64,000 bases of DNA from Oenanthe sinensis (taxonomy: Eukaryota; Streptophyta; Magnoliopsida; Apiales; Apiaceae), in the NCBI GenBank assembly GCA_028671895.1, contig CM053809.1, positions 33,455,501 to 33,519,500 of the forward strand, written 5' to 3'. The notes beneath the pieces were generated by a model. The model ran no database searches. It saw nothing but the letters and a program-made list of their open reading frames with translations, and was not told where the DNA came from. Below are positions 25,501 through 39,920 of the stretch, piece after piece; position 1 is the stretch's first letter; each line of letters starts with the position of its first letter. Both the position numbers and the translations under genes were made by a program.

Positions 25501-26775
25501 TATGAAGACATTGCTCAGTGTTGATGTAAAGTCGTCGTGTCATGATAAAGGAAATCTAATAAAATATTTTTAAGAAATAATCCGTTTGTAATTTGTGAAA
25601 TCCTTTACATAATCATATTTTAATTTAAGTATTTTTTAATCTTTTCTATGGTATCTTCGTATTATGCTGGCTGTATCCGCGTTCAATGTGCAAGGCTCCA
25701 GTGTCATCAATTTTTAAGAAATTCAAAGTGCTATGCACAGACGTATTGTGCCCTAAACTCTATACCCAAGTCCGAGCAGCATAATATAGGCTATGATCAG
25801 CTATGATCAGATTTACCAAGCTACTTACCAACTTGTGTATAATCCTTGGTTGATAGTTCTTGTTTCTATACTTGTAATTTTAATTTTTTTTTAATGTGCA
25901 AGTACGTATGTATAGAGTAATTATGCAGTGTGCTTCTCTTAGATGAAATAACCCATTGCACACTTCATGTCTGTACTTTATAACTAAGAATGCAAATTGT
26001 CATCAGTTTATGCATAAATATGTCTGGAATATAATTTTTCATTTTTGGAGTTTGCATGCTATCAGTTTGTGCTTGGGGCAATAACCAAATAAATGTGACA
26101 TGTATCTTTGGTGGTCACAACTAAATATTGACTTGTCACCTTCCTTTCCGACATATTGACAGATCAGGTCAGCTGAGACGTCTACAACTTGTATCTTGCT
26201 ATGGCATATCTAATGAAGGGTTGAGCGAGATGATTAAAAAACTTCCATTTTTGGAGGAACTCCGCCTTTATTATGTTCCTGTCTCGCAACAAGTTATTGA
26301 AGTTGCAGGGCGTTGTTGCCCCCAGTTGAAGTCATTCAGCTTTAACAGACGTGGGTATAGATGGCCACATATTGAGTATGATGAGGATGCTCTAGCTGTT
26401 GCAGAAAGCATGCCTGGACTACGCCATCTACAGCTCTTCGGAAATAAGTTGACAAGTAATGGTTTGCTGGCCATTATTGAGAAGTGTCCTTATCTTGAAT
26501 CTCTCGATATGCGGCAGTGTTTCAATGTTGCCAACCTTGAACATGATATAGCAAAAAGGCTATCTCAGCAGATGAAGGATCTCAGGCTCCCATTTGACTC
26601 TACTGAAGACTATGGATTTGATGCTGAAATTTGTGATTGGGATTCTTACGATGAGGATTATCCTTCTGGTCTATCTGATATCGACATTGTCTCCGACTCT
26701 GAGGACTATAATTATTATGAATTTTCCGGTGGCAGTGATATGGATTCTGACTATATGCTATATGATGATATTTAA
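22588..26775 (+). CDS. SKIP19-like F-box/LRR protein, tandem copy B (2 exons)
   Basis: Exons 22588-22943 and 26163-26775 join in phase to 322 residues. The F-box lies at about residues 17-60 (NWLELPAELTSSIL, ARKVCKSWRTICSDPAMWR), LRRs follow (LRRLQLVSC, LEELRLY, CPQLKSFSF, LRHLQLF, LESLDMRQC), and the C-terminal 45 residues are strongly acidic (DWDSYDEDYPS, DSEDYNYYE). Exon 1 has the same 356 bases and the same split codon as copy A, confirming tandem duplication. As a presumed SCF substrate receptor its target is unknown. The 3.2-kb intron carries a Stowaway-like element at 24851 but lacks the gypsy and SINE sequences of copy A, so those insertions came after, or were lost since, the duplication. 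Confidence 0.9.
24851..25125. mobile_element. Stowaway-like MITE in intron of F-box copy B
   Basis: Borders TACTCCCTCTGTTCC and GGGACGGAGGGAGTA form imperfect inverted repeats with TA at the edges. The interior is homologous to the element at 21823-22104 in the same orientation, so two family members lie 3 kb apart around copy B. Confidence 0.8.
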
Positions 26776-27437
26776 TGGTATGTTGAGCTTATTATCTGGA
26801 GGACGTGAATGTTTAAGTTTTTTTGCCTTGTGTATAATTTGCATGCATCTGACAATTTGAGTGTATTCGATAACATTGACTGGGAATATATCTTGGCATT
26901 AGTTTCTGTCAGCTAAATGTAGATGCTGTTGCTGCTTGGTGGAGGAAGTTGGAACATATCAACATATGCTTAAGCATAAGCTAAAACGGATTTGGCAACT
27001 ATTTGTACATTTATAATCTGTAGCTGATGAACATTTTGCGTTGTTTTCGAAGTCCACTCTGGTTGTAGAAGTTATATATTCATGCATGGTTTTTTATAAA
27101 GTTTTGATCAAAATACTCCGTAATAAATTTTTTGCCGCAAGGAACAATTGAACAACTTTTTATTTTATTTTATTTGTCCTGATATAGGAGTAGTTTGAAT
27201 TGTGTGGTTGGGAATGCAACTTGGTTGCTTTTACAGAGCTTAGTATGAGATATTACTGTATGTATATGTTCTGAATTCTGATGACACTCTGTTTCCCTTG
27301 TTAGTGTGATGAGGACCGAGGAGGAAGGGGGTACTATGACAACAAATAAATGTATGTACAAGGACATTACAGAGATGTAATTAAGAAAGAAGAGAGAGCA
27401 GGTGAAGAAGAGTAGTCCTCGTATGAGGTAGGCACAA
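26776..27437. other. 3' flank of F-box copy B and spacer
   Basis: Presumed 3' untranslated region followed by non-coding sequence. No gene is supported. Confidence 0.5.
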
Positions 27438-27580
27438 GTTACGGTGCAGCTCAAGTGATTCACACTCTATCGCAAGTCCGTAACTATACTCTCACCGTCT
27501 CAATTGGGATTCAACCCGAATCCACTTGGGCAGACACTCAGACTCTAACTAGAACTTGCAATTTTACATCTTACAAAGCT
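27438..27580 (+). repeat. Possible tRNA-derived SINE
   Basis: A-box-like GCAGCTCAAGTGATTC (about 27449) and a B-box-like GGGATTCAACCCGAATCC (about 27507) are spaced about 55 bp apart, more than in a tRNA but within what SINE heads show. No clean tail or target duplication is visible, so the call is tentative. Confidence 0.35.
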
Positions 27581-27983
27581 GCAACTACTTGGCTTGCTTT
27601 TCTAAATTAGTTGTTTTTTAACTTTCCGCACGAGGTTTAAGATGTATAAATATAGAATACTCTATAAAAAAATTAAAAAATTCTTTCTAAACGTATATTT
27701 AAATATTAAGTTTTTATTTAGAAATAAAATTAAAAAAAAATCTGTTAAGTTAACTTTTCTATACACTTAAAAATATATATTAAAAATTAAAATGGCAAGT
27801 AATATTTGGGCAGAGGGAGGGATGCTAAAATTCTTTTATACTCCCTCTCTCTTATCTATGTTATCTTGTTAACTAATAACAACTATAATAGGAGTAATAC
27901 TTGAGAAATAAATTAAATTTCAAATTTGACCAACTAATATGAAACAGGACATCAAAGTTACCGACTCTAAATTCATTACCTAA

Positions 27984-28238
27984 TAATCCCTCCGTACCAT
28001 GTTAATGGTCTCTTTTAAAAAAATACTCAATGCATATTAAGAAATGTTAATTGTACAATAATTTTCCGTGCGTATCATATTTATTATGACTATTTTATAC
28101 TAAATAAAGTAAGTTTTATATTAGAAATGACAAAAAAAGGTAAGTTTGAATTTTTTTACATTGAAAGTAGAAATTAACAATTATTATGGGACAATTTTTT
28201 TGCACAAAAGAGACTATTATTATGGAACAGAGGAAGTA
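27984..28238. mobile_element. Stowaway-like MITE, about 255 bp
   Basis: The left end (atccctccgtaccatgttaa then tggtctctttt) and the right end (aaaagagactatta then tatggaacagaggaagta) are imperfect inverted repeats of about 30 bp. The ccctccgt terminus matches the other Stowaway-like elements here. It directly abuts the fold-back element at 28241. Confidence 0.65.
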
Positions 28239-28240
28239 TC

Positions 28241-28564
28241 TTATAAATTAGGTTTTATATCAAACTTTCCACGCATTTCAAAAAAAAATATCATGTAGTT
28301 ACATTATCTTCACAACGACTCATTTAAGCCACTAAATTGTTAATATATATCATTTCGCTATGCCTTAGCACTTTTAATGTTAAGATATTTCAATTCGCTA
28401 TCTCATATGTTTTAATGTTAATCGTTAATTTGTTTTTTAAAAGCTAGCGAAGTGATATATATTAACAATTTAGTTACTTAAATGAGTCGTCGTGGAGATG
28501 AGGTAACTACTTAATTTTTTTTTGTGAGATAAATGAGCAGTTTGATATAAAACCCCTTATAAAT
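28241..28564. mobile_element. Fold-back element with long inverted repeats
   Basis: The two halves are inverted copies. The left arm has ataaattaggttttatatca, acgactcatttaag and attgttaatatatatca; the right arm has their complements, ending tgatataaaaccccttataa. Each arm is about 110-130 bp, leaving a short centre. There is no coding capacity. The superfamily cannot be assigned because the flanks show no clear target duplication. Confidence 0.75.
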
Positions 28565-30064
28565 CCTTCTTTGTTTTCTAAATTTGCTACTCTAGTTCAT
28601 TTTCCAAAAAAAAATATCTAGTCATCCAATTTTGATTTCAAATTTATCCCCTTTATTTGTAGCTAGTTTTGAAATATAGATAATCATTATAAAGAATATT
28701 ATTGGAATACAATACTTTTTGTATTCTCAATAATTTATAAAATTATTATAGCTAATTATTATATAAAATATAGTGGGAGATGCTCAACATTCTATATCAC
28801 CATTTGTTGAAGCCTAATTGATAGAAACATTGGAGTAAGATCTTCTTTTTTATTGAAAAAGGATGGCGTAGCCGTAAAATATATTTAATATTTACCTATG
28901 AGCCTATGACTCTCTTTTAACTACGCATCACAAAATAAACGACTCTACTGAAACGGAGTACGGAGTATAACAAATTAATGAGGTAATTTGAAATAAATAT
29001 TCAGCAGGACCGTAGTAGAACTACCTACAAAACTATTAATAATACTATAAATGGTGAATACTGTGGACTGTGGAGACTACATACTGTACGACGCCGTATT
29101 TATGTATAGGCCAACAGCCAAGCCTGATGCACCTATTTTATTCTATTCTATTCTATACTGTACTCTGCTACTGAGTACTTCCATATTTATTTAATTGCAT
29201 TTGAAAGTCAGTTGACAACTAATATGAAATAAAGAAAAAGATTAGCAATGGTCGTAATAATTTTAAGAAAATGATAGGCGTGTGAAATTGGGTTCTAAAA
29301 TGTATTCAAATATCATTTTTTTTAATTTAAAAATAATAATTTTAATAAACCTTCTTACGTTCACATCAATTAGAACATTTCGTTATTTCAGACACATCAT
29401 TTATCAATTAATTATCCTGCTTATTTTAATATATTTCTGGCACTAATTATAATTCTAAGGTTACCTTTTATTTTAAAGGATGATTTTTTTGTTAATATAC
29501 TAACTATATTACGGATAATAAGAGTGACATGTGGCAAGAAATGAAACATGCCACGTTTGAGAATGTGATTGGGTGGAGTGGCAAAAGTATGTTGATGTAG
29601 GGGAGTAGGGTTTTAGGGGACACCCACTTTAAATTGAGCTGGGTAGGCCTGCTTGGTAGGCAGGTATATCACATGGGACAGCCCATGTGTTGTCAAATGG
29701 GCTTTAATTATCCATAAACACACATTTTAATTAATTAAACTTCAAAAATAAAAATCATTTTGGTGATTGTATTGTATCGATTACAACAACATACTACTGT
29801 TATTTACATATAAAATGATCCGTTGACTCGCCACCTAGGAAAAACCAAGTCTTCAACCTCGTATTTATAAAATTTTTGACTTTTTAGGTTTACATGATTA
29901 TAAAAGTTATGATATGAAACAATTGTTAAATTGATACAGGAGTGTATTATTAAGTACTGTAGTGCACATAAAATAAAAAGAAAACAAAAAGAGTGCGTTG
30001 GATGTTACTTGTTAAGAAATAGGGACAAAAAACATGGAGGTTGAGACGGAGATGGTAAAGAAAA
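28565..30064. other. AT-rich intergenic sequence, no gene seen
   Basis: No coding region or defined element. A moderately GC-rich stretch at about 29520-29710 (for example gcccatgtgttg) has no recognised function. Confidence 0.5.
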
Positions 30065-31653
30065 GGCTCCGTTTCTAAAATGGTACATGGAACATGTTCG
30101 TATATCAAATATGTGATAGACGTTCAAAACATTTCAATTATGGTATAGTTAATTCCCCATTTTGGCGAACAGAGTTGTTGTTTGGTTGCAGTGGCTGTGA
30201 ATATTTTCCTCATAGTGTACAGCGGTGAATATGGCGAACATGAAAGTAACAAAAATTGTCATGTACGCCATTCCCCACGGCGAACATGAAGGACGTCATT
30301 TTAGTTATGTTCGCCATTTCCAATGGCGAACACAACATGAAAGTTGGTAATTTCAGTTTAGTTGTGTACGCCATTAGAGATGGTGTACACAGTTGGTGAT
30401 TCTACTTCTTATCTAAACAAAATCTAACATAATATGCACTTTTCGAGACAAGTTACATTTTTAAAAAAAGTATATATTTAGATTTTAATTTGAAATATGT
30501 ACATATATTTTAATTTTTTTAATTATTATTTTAATAAAGTGATTATTTATATTTATATTCAAAATTACATTCCATAATAAATATATAAATATATATTTAT
30601 TTTTTTACATTAAAAAAATGTACATATATTTTAAAATTTTATATTCCACAAATATATTTTATAATAATATATTTATATTTTTACATTCGAAAAATATACT
30701 TTCTAAAATATAATTTATATATTTATATTTATATTTATGTATTACAAAATATAATTTTTATTAATATGTTTATATTTTTCTATTTGAAAATATATTTTTT
30801 TAATATATTTTATTTTTTTTATTTTCAAAAATATAATTGTTAATATATTATTATGGAGTATTAAAGTTCCAAAATATAATATATATAAATTGTTATATAT
30901 ATTTATATATTTCAATAATTATATTCTAAAAATATAAATTTTATTAATTGTATTATATATTAATATTCTTAAATTTTAAAATTTTATTTACATTTTTATA
31001 TAATTATATATTAAATATTAATTCACTAATTAAGATGACTGTAATTAAAGGTTCTAATTTGTACTAATTGAGCTCATCTGCTTTAAATCAATGAAACTAA
31101 TCATTTATATTCCCTAAACAATATACTAATTATTCACTAATCAATATACTAATTGAGTAATTAAAATGATACTAACTTCGAATTTACATTAATTTACTTA
31201 CACTAATTGACCTCATGTTCATATTTTTTAAAACCTAAATTTTTGCTTTTTTAAAAAATGCACATATTTTTACATTTTAATTCGAAATATGTACATATAA
31301 AATTATTAGCTACATAATTTACTTAGGTTTTAAACATTACATACTAAAACGGCGTCGTATTTTTTTTTTAAAACAACAGTTCTGTTCGCCATTGCACACG
31401 GGAGACATAGTACATGTTTCACTTATATGTTCGTCATTCCACACTGCATACACATAATTTTATACATTTAATTGTGTTCGCCATTCAAGAATGTAAACAC
31501 CATATTTAGCTAGTATATGTGTTCGCCATTAGAGATTATGTACATGAACTCAAAAAAATAGGGGAATTCAGTGTACCATTCTTAAAATATTTTGAACTGC
31601 TGTCCCATTTTTGATACTGTACCTGGTCCCTCTCCTATTAATGAAACGGAGCC
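30065..31653. mobile_element. Non-autonomous Mutator-like element, 1.59 kb, long TIRs
   Basis: The left end (ggctccgtttctaaaatggt) and the complement of the right end (ggctccgtttcattaatagg) stay alignable for about 95 bp, including gttcaaaa, attttaag/atttcaat and gaattcccc-type motifs. The element is flanked by the 10-bp direct repeat GTAAAGAAAA (30055-30064 and 31654-31663), in the 8-10-bp range of Mutator-like elements. Inside each end are hairpin-like units built on gttcgccatt and aatggcgaac. The AT-rich centre has no transposase. Confidence 0.8.
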
Positions 31654-31825
31654 GTAAAGAAAACATATGAACAAATTAAGAATAGACTTCTTGGGCAACT
31701 CTCCACATTGTGAAGGTGCTCCTTGTCTATGCTATGTAGTATTATGTATCGTGTATGTATCAGTATCACCACTCACCATGCTTCAACTGTCTTTCCAACT
31801 TGCTGCCTGTATGGATATTCTTTAC

Positions 31826-33367
<1,542 letters not shown>

Positions 33368-35326
33368 TTAAAACAACTCAAACGGCGCCGTTTGTCTAAC
33401 ATTCCTGTCCTTGCAAACCATCCCATTTTGTCTCCTTAATCCCGGGACCTCCGGTGGCGTCACCGTCCTGATCAATGCAAAATTCATTCCCTTAAAAAAC
33501 GGGTGGGTCTTCACCTCACCCGCCCCACGTTTCGACCCGATTCGTTTACTCGGATCCTTATCCAACAAGCCCGATATCAAATCACGCGCGTGCATTTCAC
33601 CCCCACTCAACGCAAACTCCGTTGGAAAGGTCAACGGCGTCTTGACTATGCCACGTAATGTAGCTGCATTCGACTCACCCGCAAACGGGGTCCGTCCATA
33701 TATCATCTCGTAGATAAATATCCCTAGGGCCCACCAGTCCACTGCATTCCCGTGGCCCCCACCGGATGCCACCTCAGGCGCCACGTATTCATGGGTCCCG
33801 ACAAAAGAACACGACCGGGCCGTCACCGGTTCGGCCACAAATAACCGGTTTACCGATTGGATTTTCCTGGACCGGAAGAACCGGGTTGAGAAACAGGAGA
33901 AAGGCGTAGGAGATGATTTGTAACGCGATGAAACCGACGGCGAGGATGAAACGGGAGACACATCAGGTGATTCAACGGCTACGATTGCATCAGAGCATAA
34001 TGAGAGATCAAAATCAGTGAGCATGATGTGACCGTCTGATCTGACTAATACGTTCTCAGGCTTTAAATCTCTGTATATTATTCCTAACATATGTAAATAC
34101 TCCAACGCAACCAATACTTCCGCTGCATAAAACCTGTCAAAAACATTTAAATAAAAATCAATAATCGATCTTTACATTCAAGTTTTAGTCGATATTTAAA
34201 ATATATACATGTACATATACGTGCGAATTTATGAAGAGCATGGCATGACCTGTGGGAATGGAGAAAAAGAATGGCCGATACGGTAAAAGAGTGAGTATAC
34301 AAGAAATACCATAAACGGGAATATATATTGTGCAATAGTATAAATAGACAAATTCTGCGGCTAAACCGGAAGAAAAATTGTTCTTTGAAAATAAATAAAT
34401 ATGGGGAAAAAATTGAAAATTCTGTAAATTTACAGAAAGTAGAAACTGACAGCAGTACAGTCGTACAGAACAGGCTACAAAAATAACAGACGTAATTATA
34501 TCAATCGGTGGTCCTTGGGGAGAAAGAAAAGCACAATATCACCTAGAATCCATCAACATGAAAATTACATTTCAAAACAAATGTTTCACTAAATCAAAAA
34601 TATTTATTTTACATGTTACCAGCCAGCAATTTGTAATATAAAATGTGTATTATATTTATACAGGTCGCATTGTCGAAAACTATATATATTTTAAATTTTT
34701 GAGGAACAATTGTTACGTATTTAAAAAAAGAAATTAAATTTTTACCTAGCGGAATTTATGGAAAAGCGGTGGTGAGGTTGTTTGTGTCGGAGAGAATGCA
34801 AGTCACCGCCAGAACAATACTCCATGACAACACAAGAGAAATGCGAGGCTTGAAACTCAGCATGAAGCGTGGGTAAAAAGGGGTGATCGAGCATTTTAAG
34901 TATCTTCCTCTCCGTTTCGGCTCGTTGCAGCTTCTTTTTCATTGCTAAAACATCTTTATTCACAACTTTCATTGCATAACAGCAGCTCTCGTCGCTTTTG
35001 AGACGGCATAGATAGACTTTTCCTATGTCGCCGCTTCCGATAGGGCGAACGAGGCTGAAGTCACGGAAGCCGAGGACGCCGCCGGAGTTTTTTCGCCGGA
35101 AAGTGGCGGAGCGGATGGCTTGGACGGATGAGTCTGAGGAACGGTGTGGCTTTAGGGTTAGGGACTCGAGGGAGTGGGAGTGTGTTATGTTTTCGAGTGC
35201 GTCGAATGAAAAGCGGCTGAAGCTAGGGCAACTTTCCGTACTGCTCATTGAGCTTGTTGAATTTTTACTTGTCGAATTCGAGTTTGTTTCTTCATTATCT
35301 GAGTATTCGCGGCGATAATCTAACAT
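33368..35326 (-). CDS. PID: PINOID, AGCVIII protein kinase of auxin transport (2 exons)
   Basis: Exon 1 is 34746-35326 and exon 2 is 33368-34133 (minus strand), joined at the split codon AG|G (FSINSARFYAAEV) to 448 residues; Arabidopsis PINOID is about 438. The kinase domain starts near residue 88. It shows a glycine loop IGSGDIGKV (96-104), the ATP lysine in YAMKVV (K120), YRDLKPEN with catalytic D216, and DFD at 234-236 in place of DFG, the mark of AGCVIII kinases. An insertion between subdomains VII and VIII precedes the activation loop RSCSFVGTHEYVAPE (about 300-314). The C-terminus ends FELF, a PDK1-docking FxxF type. The serine-rich N-terminus has SCPSFSRFSFDA and LKPHRSSD, as in PINOID rather than D6PK or WAG. 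Known role: phosphorylates PIN auxin exporters at the plasma membrane, directing their polarity in organ initiation. Confidence 0.93.
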
Positions 35327-35614
35327 TTTTACGTGACGATAAATTAAATATATTTGATTTATAACACTCCAACGGTGTATATATTTGAGTAAAGTTTTGG
35401 TTTGAATCGAATCGGATACGAAGATATTTAGACAAATAAGGGTGAGAGATGAAAGTAGAGGAAGCTAGCTAGAATAAGTAGAAAATTGAAAGTCAAATTT
35501 TCAAAGTTTGAACAGGGAAGAAAAGGAGCTTAAACAAAGGAGCTTCAACTTGTGAGCTTGTTTGTGTTTGAGAGGGGGGGGGGGTGATATAATGGTGTAA
35601 AAAGATGGTGGTTG

Positions 35615-35628
35615 GGTGTATTTATGCT
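35615..35628 (-). promoter_or_regulatory. Candidate TATA element of PINOID
   Basis: On the minus strand the sequence reads cataaatacaccc about 290 bp upstream of the start codon. It is a plausible plant TATA motif, but other AT-rich stretches nearby could serve as well. Confidence 0.3.
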
Positions 35629-35639
35629 TGTACGAGTAC

Positions 35640-36496
35640 GGAGTTTTTGTATTAATATACAGTATGTATGTATGTATTTATGTTTGATCTTTTTACAGCT
35701 TTTGATCAGATGATAATGAATAATGATGATATAAATATATGTGGAAATGGAGGGTTATACTTTAAACTTTTTTATTTACCGTGGGGGTAGAGGTTATTCT
35801 AACCAAGAATAAGTAATGCACGGGAGATGACTTTAGACGTGGGGAGTGACGTTGTCGTCTTGGCACGTGCGCCAAAGTTACTGCTGATTAGGCACTGACA
35901 ACTGCAGATTACTATGATCAAAGACGAGTTCAATGCTTTTCGTCTCGAAATGTATTAAAAAAAATCGAATTTAAATTTAAAATTCGTTATTACCAAAATT
36001 TTAATTCATTCAAACTCGGATGCACACACTCGTTTATAATTGTATATTTTACCAGTAGAGTATTATTTATTGTCGAGACTTCAAGTGAAGTAGAAGGGGA
36101 AAATAGTTGCTTATCTAAACGAGGTTCTGTAAAATAGCAGAGTGCAAATGGAATTTGTAGTAAAAGCTTGGTTGCTTGCTTGTAAAATTAGTGTTTAGTG
36201 GATCGAAGTTTGTTACATTTTGGCACGCAGTTTCTTGGAACATATTGCATGCAGCATTATATGTACCAGTCAAATAGGTTATTGACTTGTAGTGTAAGAG
36301 TTTTAATTTTTTATCTCAACCCAAAGACCCAAGTTCGATGGACTTTGCAATAGCTTTCGAAATAAATGCAAGTACACGTAGTATACGCTTCAAATACGAA
36401 AAAACGAGACATGCGTAAATAGAAGCGCGGAACAACTAGTTTGTACGACTAGTATTTGCTAGCCATTACCTATAAATAATATAAAATAATGAATCT
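35640..36496. other. PINOID upstream region
   Basis: No gene is visible. A G run of 11 lies just inside at 35574-35584 and a tatg microsatellite at about 35664-35678. Likely regulatory sequence of PINOID, but no known element can be defended. Confidence 0.4.
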
Positions 36497-36760
36497 TACT
36501 CCCTCCGTCTCTTATTACTTTTCCTGTTAATCATGTGCGCGTTTGCCAACACACATTTTTTGATCGTTAATATCTTTAATTTCGTATTAGTATTAAATAT
36601 AAAAATTTTACTGTATTAAAATACTCCTAAATACGAATCAAACAAAATCATTCATGACTATATTTTATCTTATAAATTATGTATAAATTAGTAGTCAATC
36701 GCTTACAATAAACAGTACAAAAATTCAAAACAGAGAAAGTTTTCCGAGACGGAGGGAGTA
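36497..36760. mobile_element. Stowaway-like MITE, about 264 bp
   Basis: Near-perfect terminal repeats TACTCCCTCCGTCTC and GAGACGGAGGGAGTA with TA borders. It is the best preserved Stowaway-type terminus in the window. The interior is AT-rich and non-coding. Confidence 0.85.
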
Positions 36761-38970
36761 ATGATTTAAGTGATGGCTAGGACATATGAATCCCAATGAT
36801 TATTTCTATATTCATTACCTATTATAATAATAGTAATAAATTTGAATCTAACTACATTAAAAAAGTAAGCTAAAAGAGAAAAGGGAGAGGGAAAAAATGA
36901 ATAAAAGAGGAAGGAAATAATATTTTATTCAAATAAATGAAATAGTTAATGACTAGTGATTACCTATTTTTAGGTAATGAAAGTCATTTTCCAGTGATTT
37001 AGGTAATCATTAGGAAACTATTGGAATGTGATTTTTTTCCCACACATTACTTATATTTTACCTTGAAACATTATAGGTAACCTGTTGAACTTACTCTTAT
37101 AACGTAAATAAAAAATTATTTGATATGGGTTGTTGGAATATATTTTCCAGACATGATATTTTTTTGAGATATTATTTGAAAGTTTTAGTGGAATTGGATT
37201 TTGTAGTATAAGATTCGAACTTTCCACTTCAAAAAAATAACATATTTCTATATTGTACTTATTTTAAAATATTTTTTAAATAATAATATTAAAAATAATT
37301 CGTATAGCAAATGATATAAAATTGTATGAGTCTATACTTACATTCATCAATTTATATATGACCCTACAATCCCCTCAATAAATTGCTGTATTTTTCACCC
37401 AATGCAAAACATTCTTTGAATAAATCATAAGAACATTCAACTGCTTTTTCACGACAACTTTATAACGCATTTTACATTGTCATGAATTATTCTTTCCAAA
37501 TATATCTGTAAATAAAATTTTAGGATCGAGACATGCTTGCTTATTCATCTCTGCGTTTTTTGTCCCATGAAAATTTGAAAAAGGGGCCAATAATTCAGAT
37601 AAAAGGATAGGACTAAATGATTGAACTTGTCATAAACATCAGTACTATGTGTCGTCCATATATTTTTGTAATTATTAATATTATTTTATTTTCTTAATAA
37701 TCTCAACCTAAATTATGGCCTTAAAATAGTTTCAACAACATTATCATATGAATTTATCATGGCTTACACTGTTTGGTCACTATTTAGCCTAACTACATGA
37801 CAAAGGAATCTATATTTTGTTTATTCGGTTATTCTCTTTAATAATTAACTTAAGAAATATATTATTAATTAATTCCTCGAATTTGGCCTAACATAAGAAC
37901 TTGTAAATTTTTTTTTGGCTAATTCTAAAATCTCATATTCTATTTGTAATAAAATACGAAAGGTTAAAGAGTATTTTTATTTTCATAATTTATAGTCTTA
38001 AACTGGTACTATAATCTAATATATTATTAGGTGAAGAGGTGTGAAAGAAACATATTATTAAAGTTTAATGATTATGATAGTATGATAATTAGTTGAGTGA
38101 TTAATGATTATCACACAACATCATCAATATTTTTACAAAATAAAACCCTAATCATCATGTTTTTCTTTCTAATTGTCGTTGTAACTAGAAATTTGTTTTA
38201 ATATAACAAACAAAAGATGGTTAATAATGAAAGGGAAGAATATGAAAAGAAATTGAAATGAAAATCCAAATGGGCAAACAAGAACAAAAGAAGCATGCTC
38301 TGCATGCCAAGGTGCCGCCAAGATTGGAAGCAAAAGGTACAGTTGGAATATATACAAAAGGGTCCACTACACCATAAGAGTTGGGAATCAAATTAATGTT
38401 AGGTCCCATCTCACTCCCAATTCTTACACTTTTGAGATTAGAAATTATTTAATTTTGGTACAAAAAGAGCCCATATGGTAGTTTTGATTGAAATTTATGT
38501 ATTGGAAAATGGCAGCCAAAATGGTAGGGTACCTCAAGTGGCAACTTTTATGGTCTTGCACTTGAGAGCTAACAGAAATATAATCCAAAAGTGAATCCTT
38601 AAGTTTAGTCTTTCCCTCACACACACATTAGTGACAACTGGCAAGTATTATTATTTTTATTTAAAAAAATTTAATGATAAAATTTATGGAAATTATAGAG
38701 AAAAAATAAATTTGTAAAATCAGTAGAATTAAATATTATACAATTTGATGAGCTATAAATTGGGTAATATTGCATACTGTCCTTCAGAAAAGGTTTAAAA
38801 GTAGATGCATCAATTCTTGGAGAACAAATATGTAGTGAATCATTAGTACTATCTCAAGCTCATGGAATCACTTTGTATGAAAGACATAAGCTTCATATTA
38901 TCTTTAGAAATTTGAGCTTTAAAATTTTTAATTATTTTAATTAATCATGTACTTGAGAGATCAAAACTTA
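36761..38970. other. AT-rich intergenic sequence, no gene seen
   Basis: Searched in both directions without finding a credible coding region. Short reading frames around 38170-38410 lack homology or codon structure that would support a gene. Confidence 0.5.
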
Positions 38971-39201
38971 GGCGCTGTTTGGCAACAACTGTTTTTCGGA
39001 AATAAGCCCTTATTTCCGGAAAAAAGTAGAGATGTATGTACTTTTTCTGAAAATAAGTAACTTATTTTTTATTTTGAAAATAATATTTGGTTTTAAAATT
39101 CTAAAATAAATATTTATCTTTAAAAAATAGATGAAAATATGTAAAAAAATAAAAATAAAATAAGCTACTTATTTTATGTTTAAGGAACCCCAAACGCCCA
39201 C
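38971..39201. mobile_element. Tourist-like MITE, about 231 bp
   Basis: The ends ggcgctgtttgg and ccccaaacgcccac are inverted repeats, with TTA on both flanks. The interior (ctttttctgaaaataagtaa, cttatttt) is clearly homologous to the elements at 1300-1528 and 50017-50252. Confidence 0.75.
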
Positions 39202-39823
39202 TTAGTTGAGAGCATGAGACAAGAATATATAAAGTGTTATTAAAGCCCCGTTTTCGTATGTGTAATCTTAAGATTATAGATCTTCTGATTGCTAGCTATC
39301 TTATTTTGGCAGATATTGTGGGATCCTTCGTCACTTTTGTTTTCACAAATATTATATTTCATGTCATACTCATATACATAAAAGTTTCTAGCAGTGACAA
39401 AATTCTGGACGTTGATAGTTAGAATCGTGGAATGTGTATTTTAAAATTTTAATCACTAAACGCAATAGCGAGATCGTGAAAAATAAAGACTCTGCAGCCT
39501 AAAAAAATCATGCTTCTCGAATTAATCTCGATTTCCCCCCTACAAGAATTCTGTATTTTAGCAACGAAAGTTGCTAACAAAATTTAAATTCGTCTTGGCA
39601 GGATTATTTCTAAAAACATGAGCTCCGTTGATAATTTGTTGGTATTCCGTTAGTAAATTTAGTAACGAAAATAAATTTGTTGGCGCACACTTCCCGACGA
39701 CGATTATGCCAACCGACTATATTGATGGTCATTCCGTTGGGAAGTAGTCTTATTTCTGTGTCATGCCAACAAAAATTTCTTTTGTCAAAACAGAAATTTC
39801 TTGTAGTGTTCATCTTTTTAGAG

Positions 39824-39824
<1 letters not shown>

Positions 39825-39917
<93 letters not shown>
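39825..39917. repeat. TA dinucleotide microsatellite, about 93 bp
   Basis: An uninterrupted TA run of about 46 repeats, the second such long tract in the window. Reading frames through it are artefacts. Confidence 0.9.

Positions 39918-39920
<3 letters not shown>

Noticed and set aside
27840..27960. Start resembling a Stowaway end (tactccctctctc)
   Set aside because: No matching inverted end was found nearby, so it was not called as an element.
33411..33713. Plus-strand frame of 100 codons
   Set aside because: Antisense to the PINOID kinase domain.
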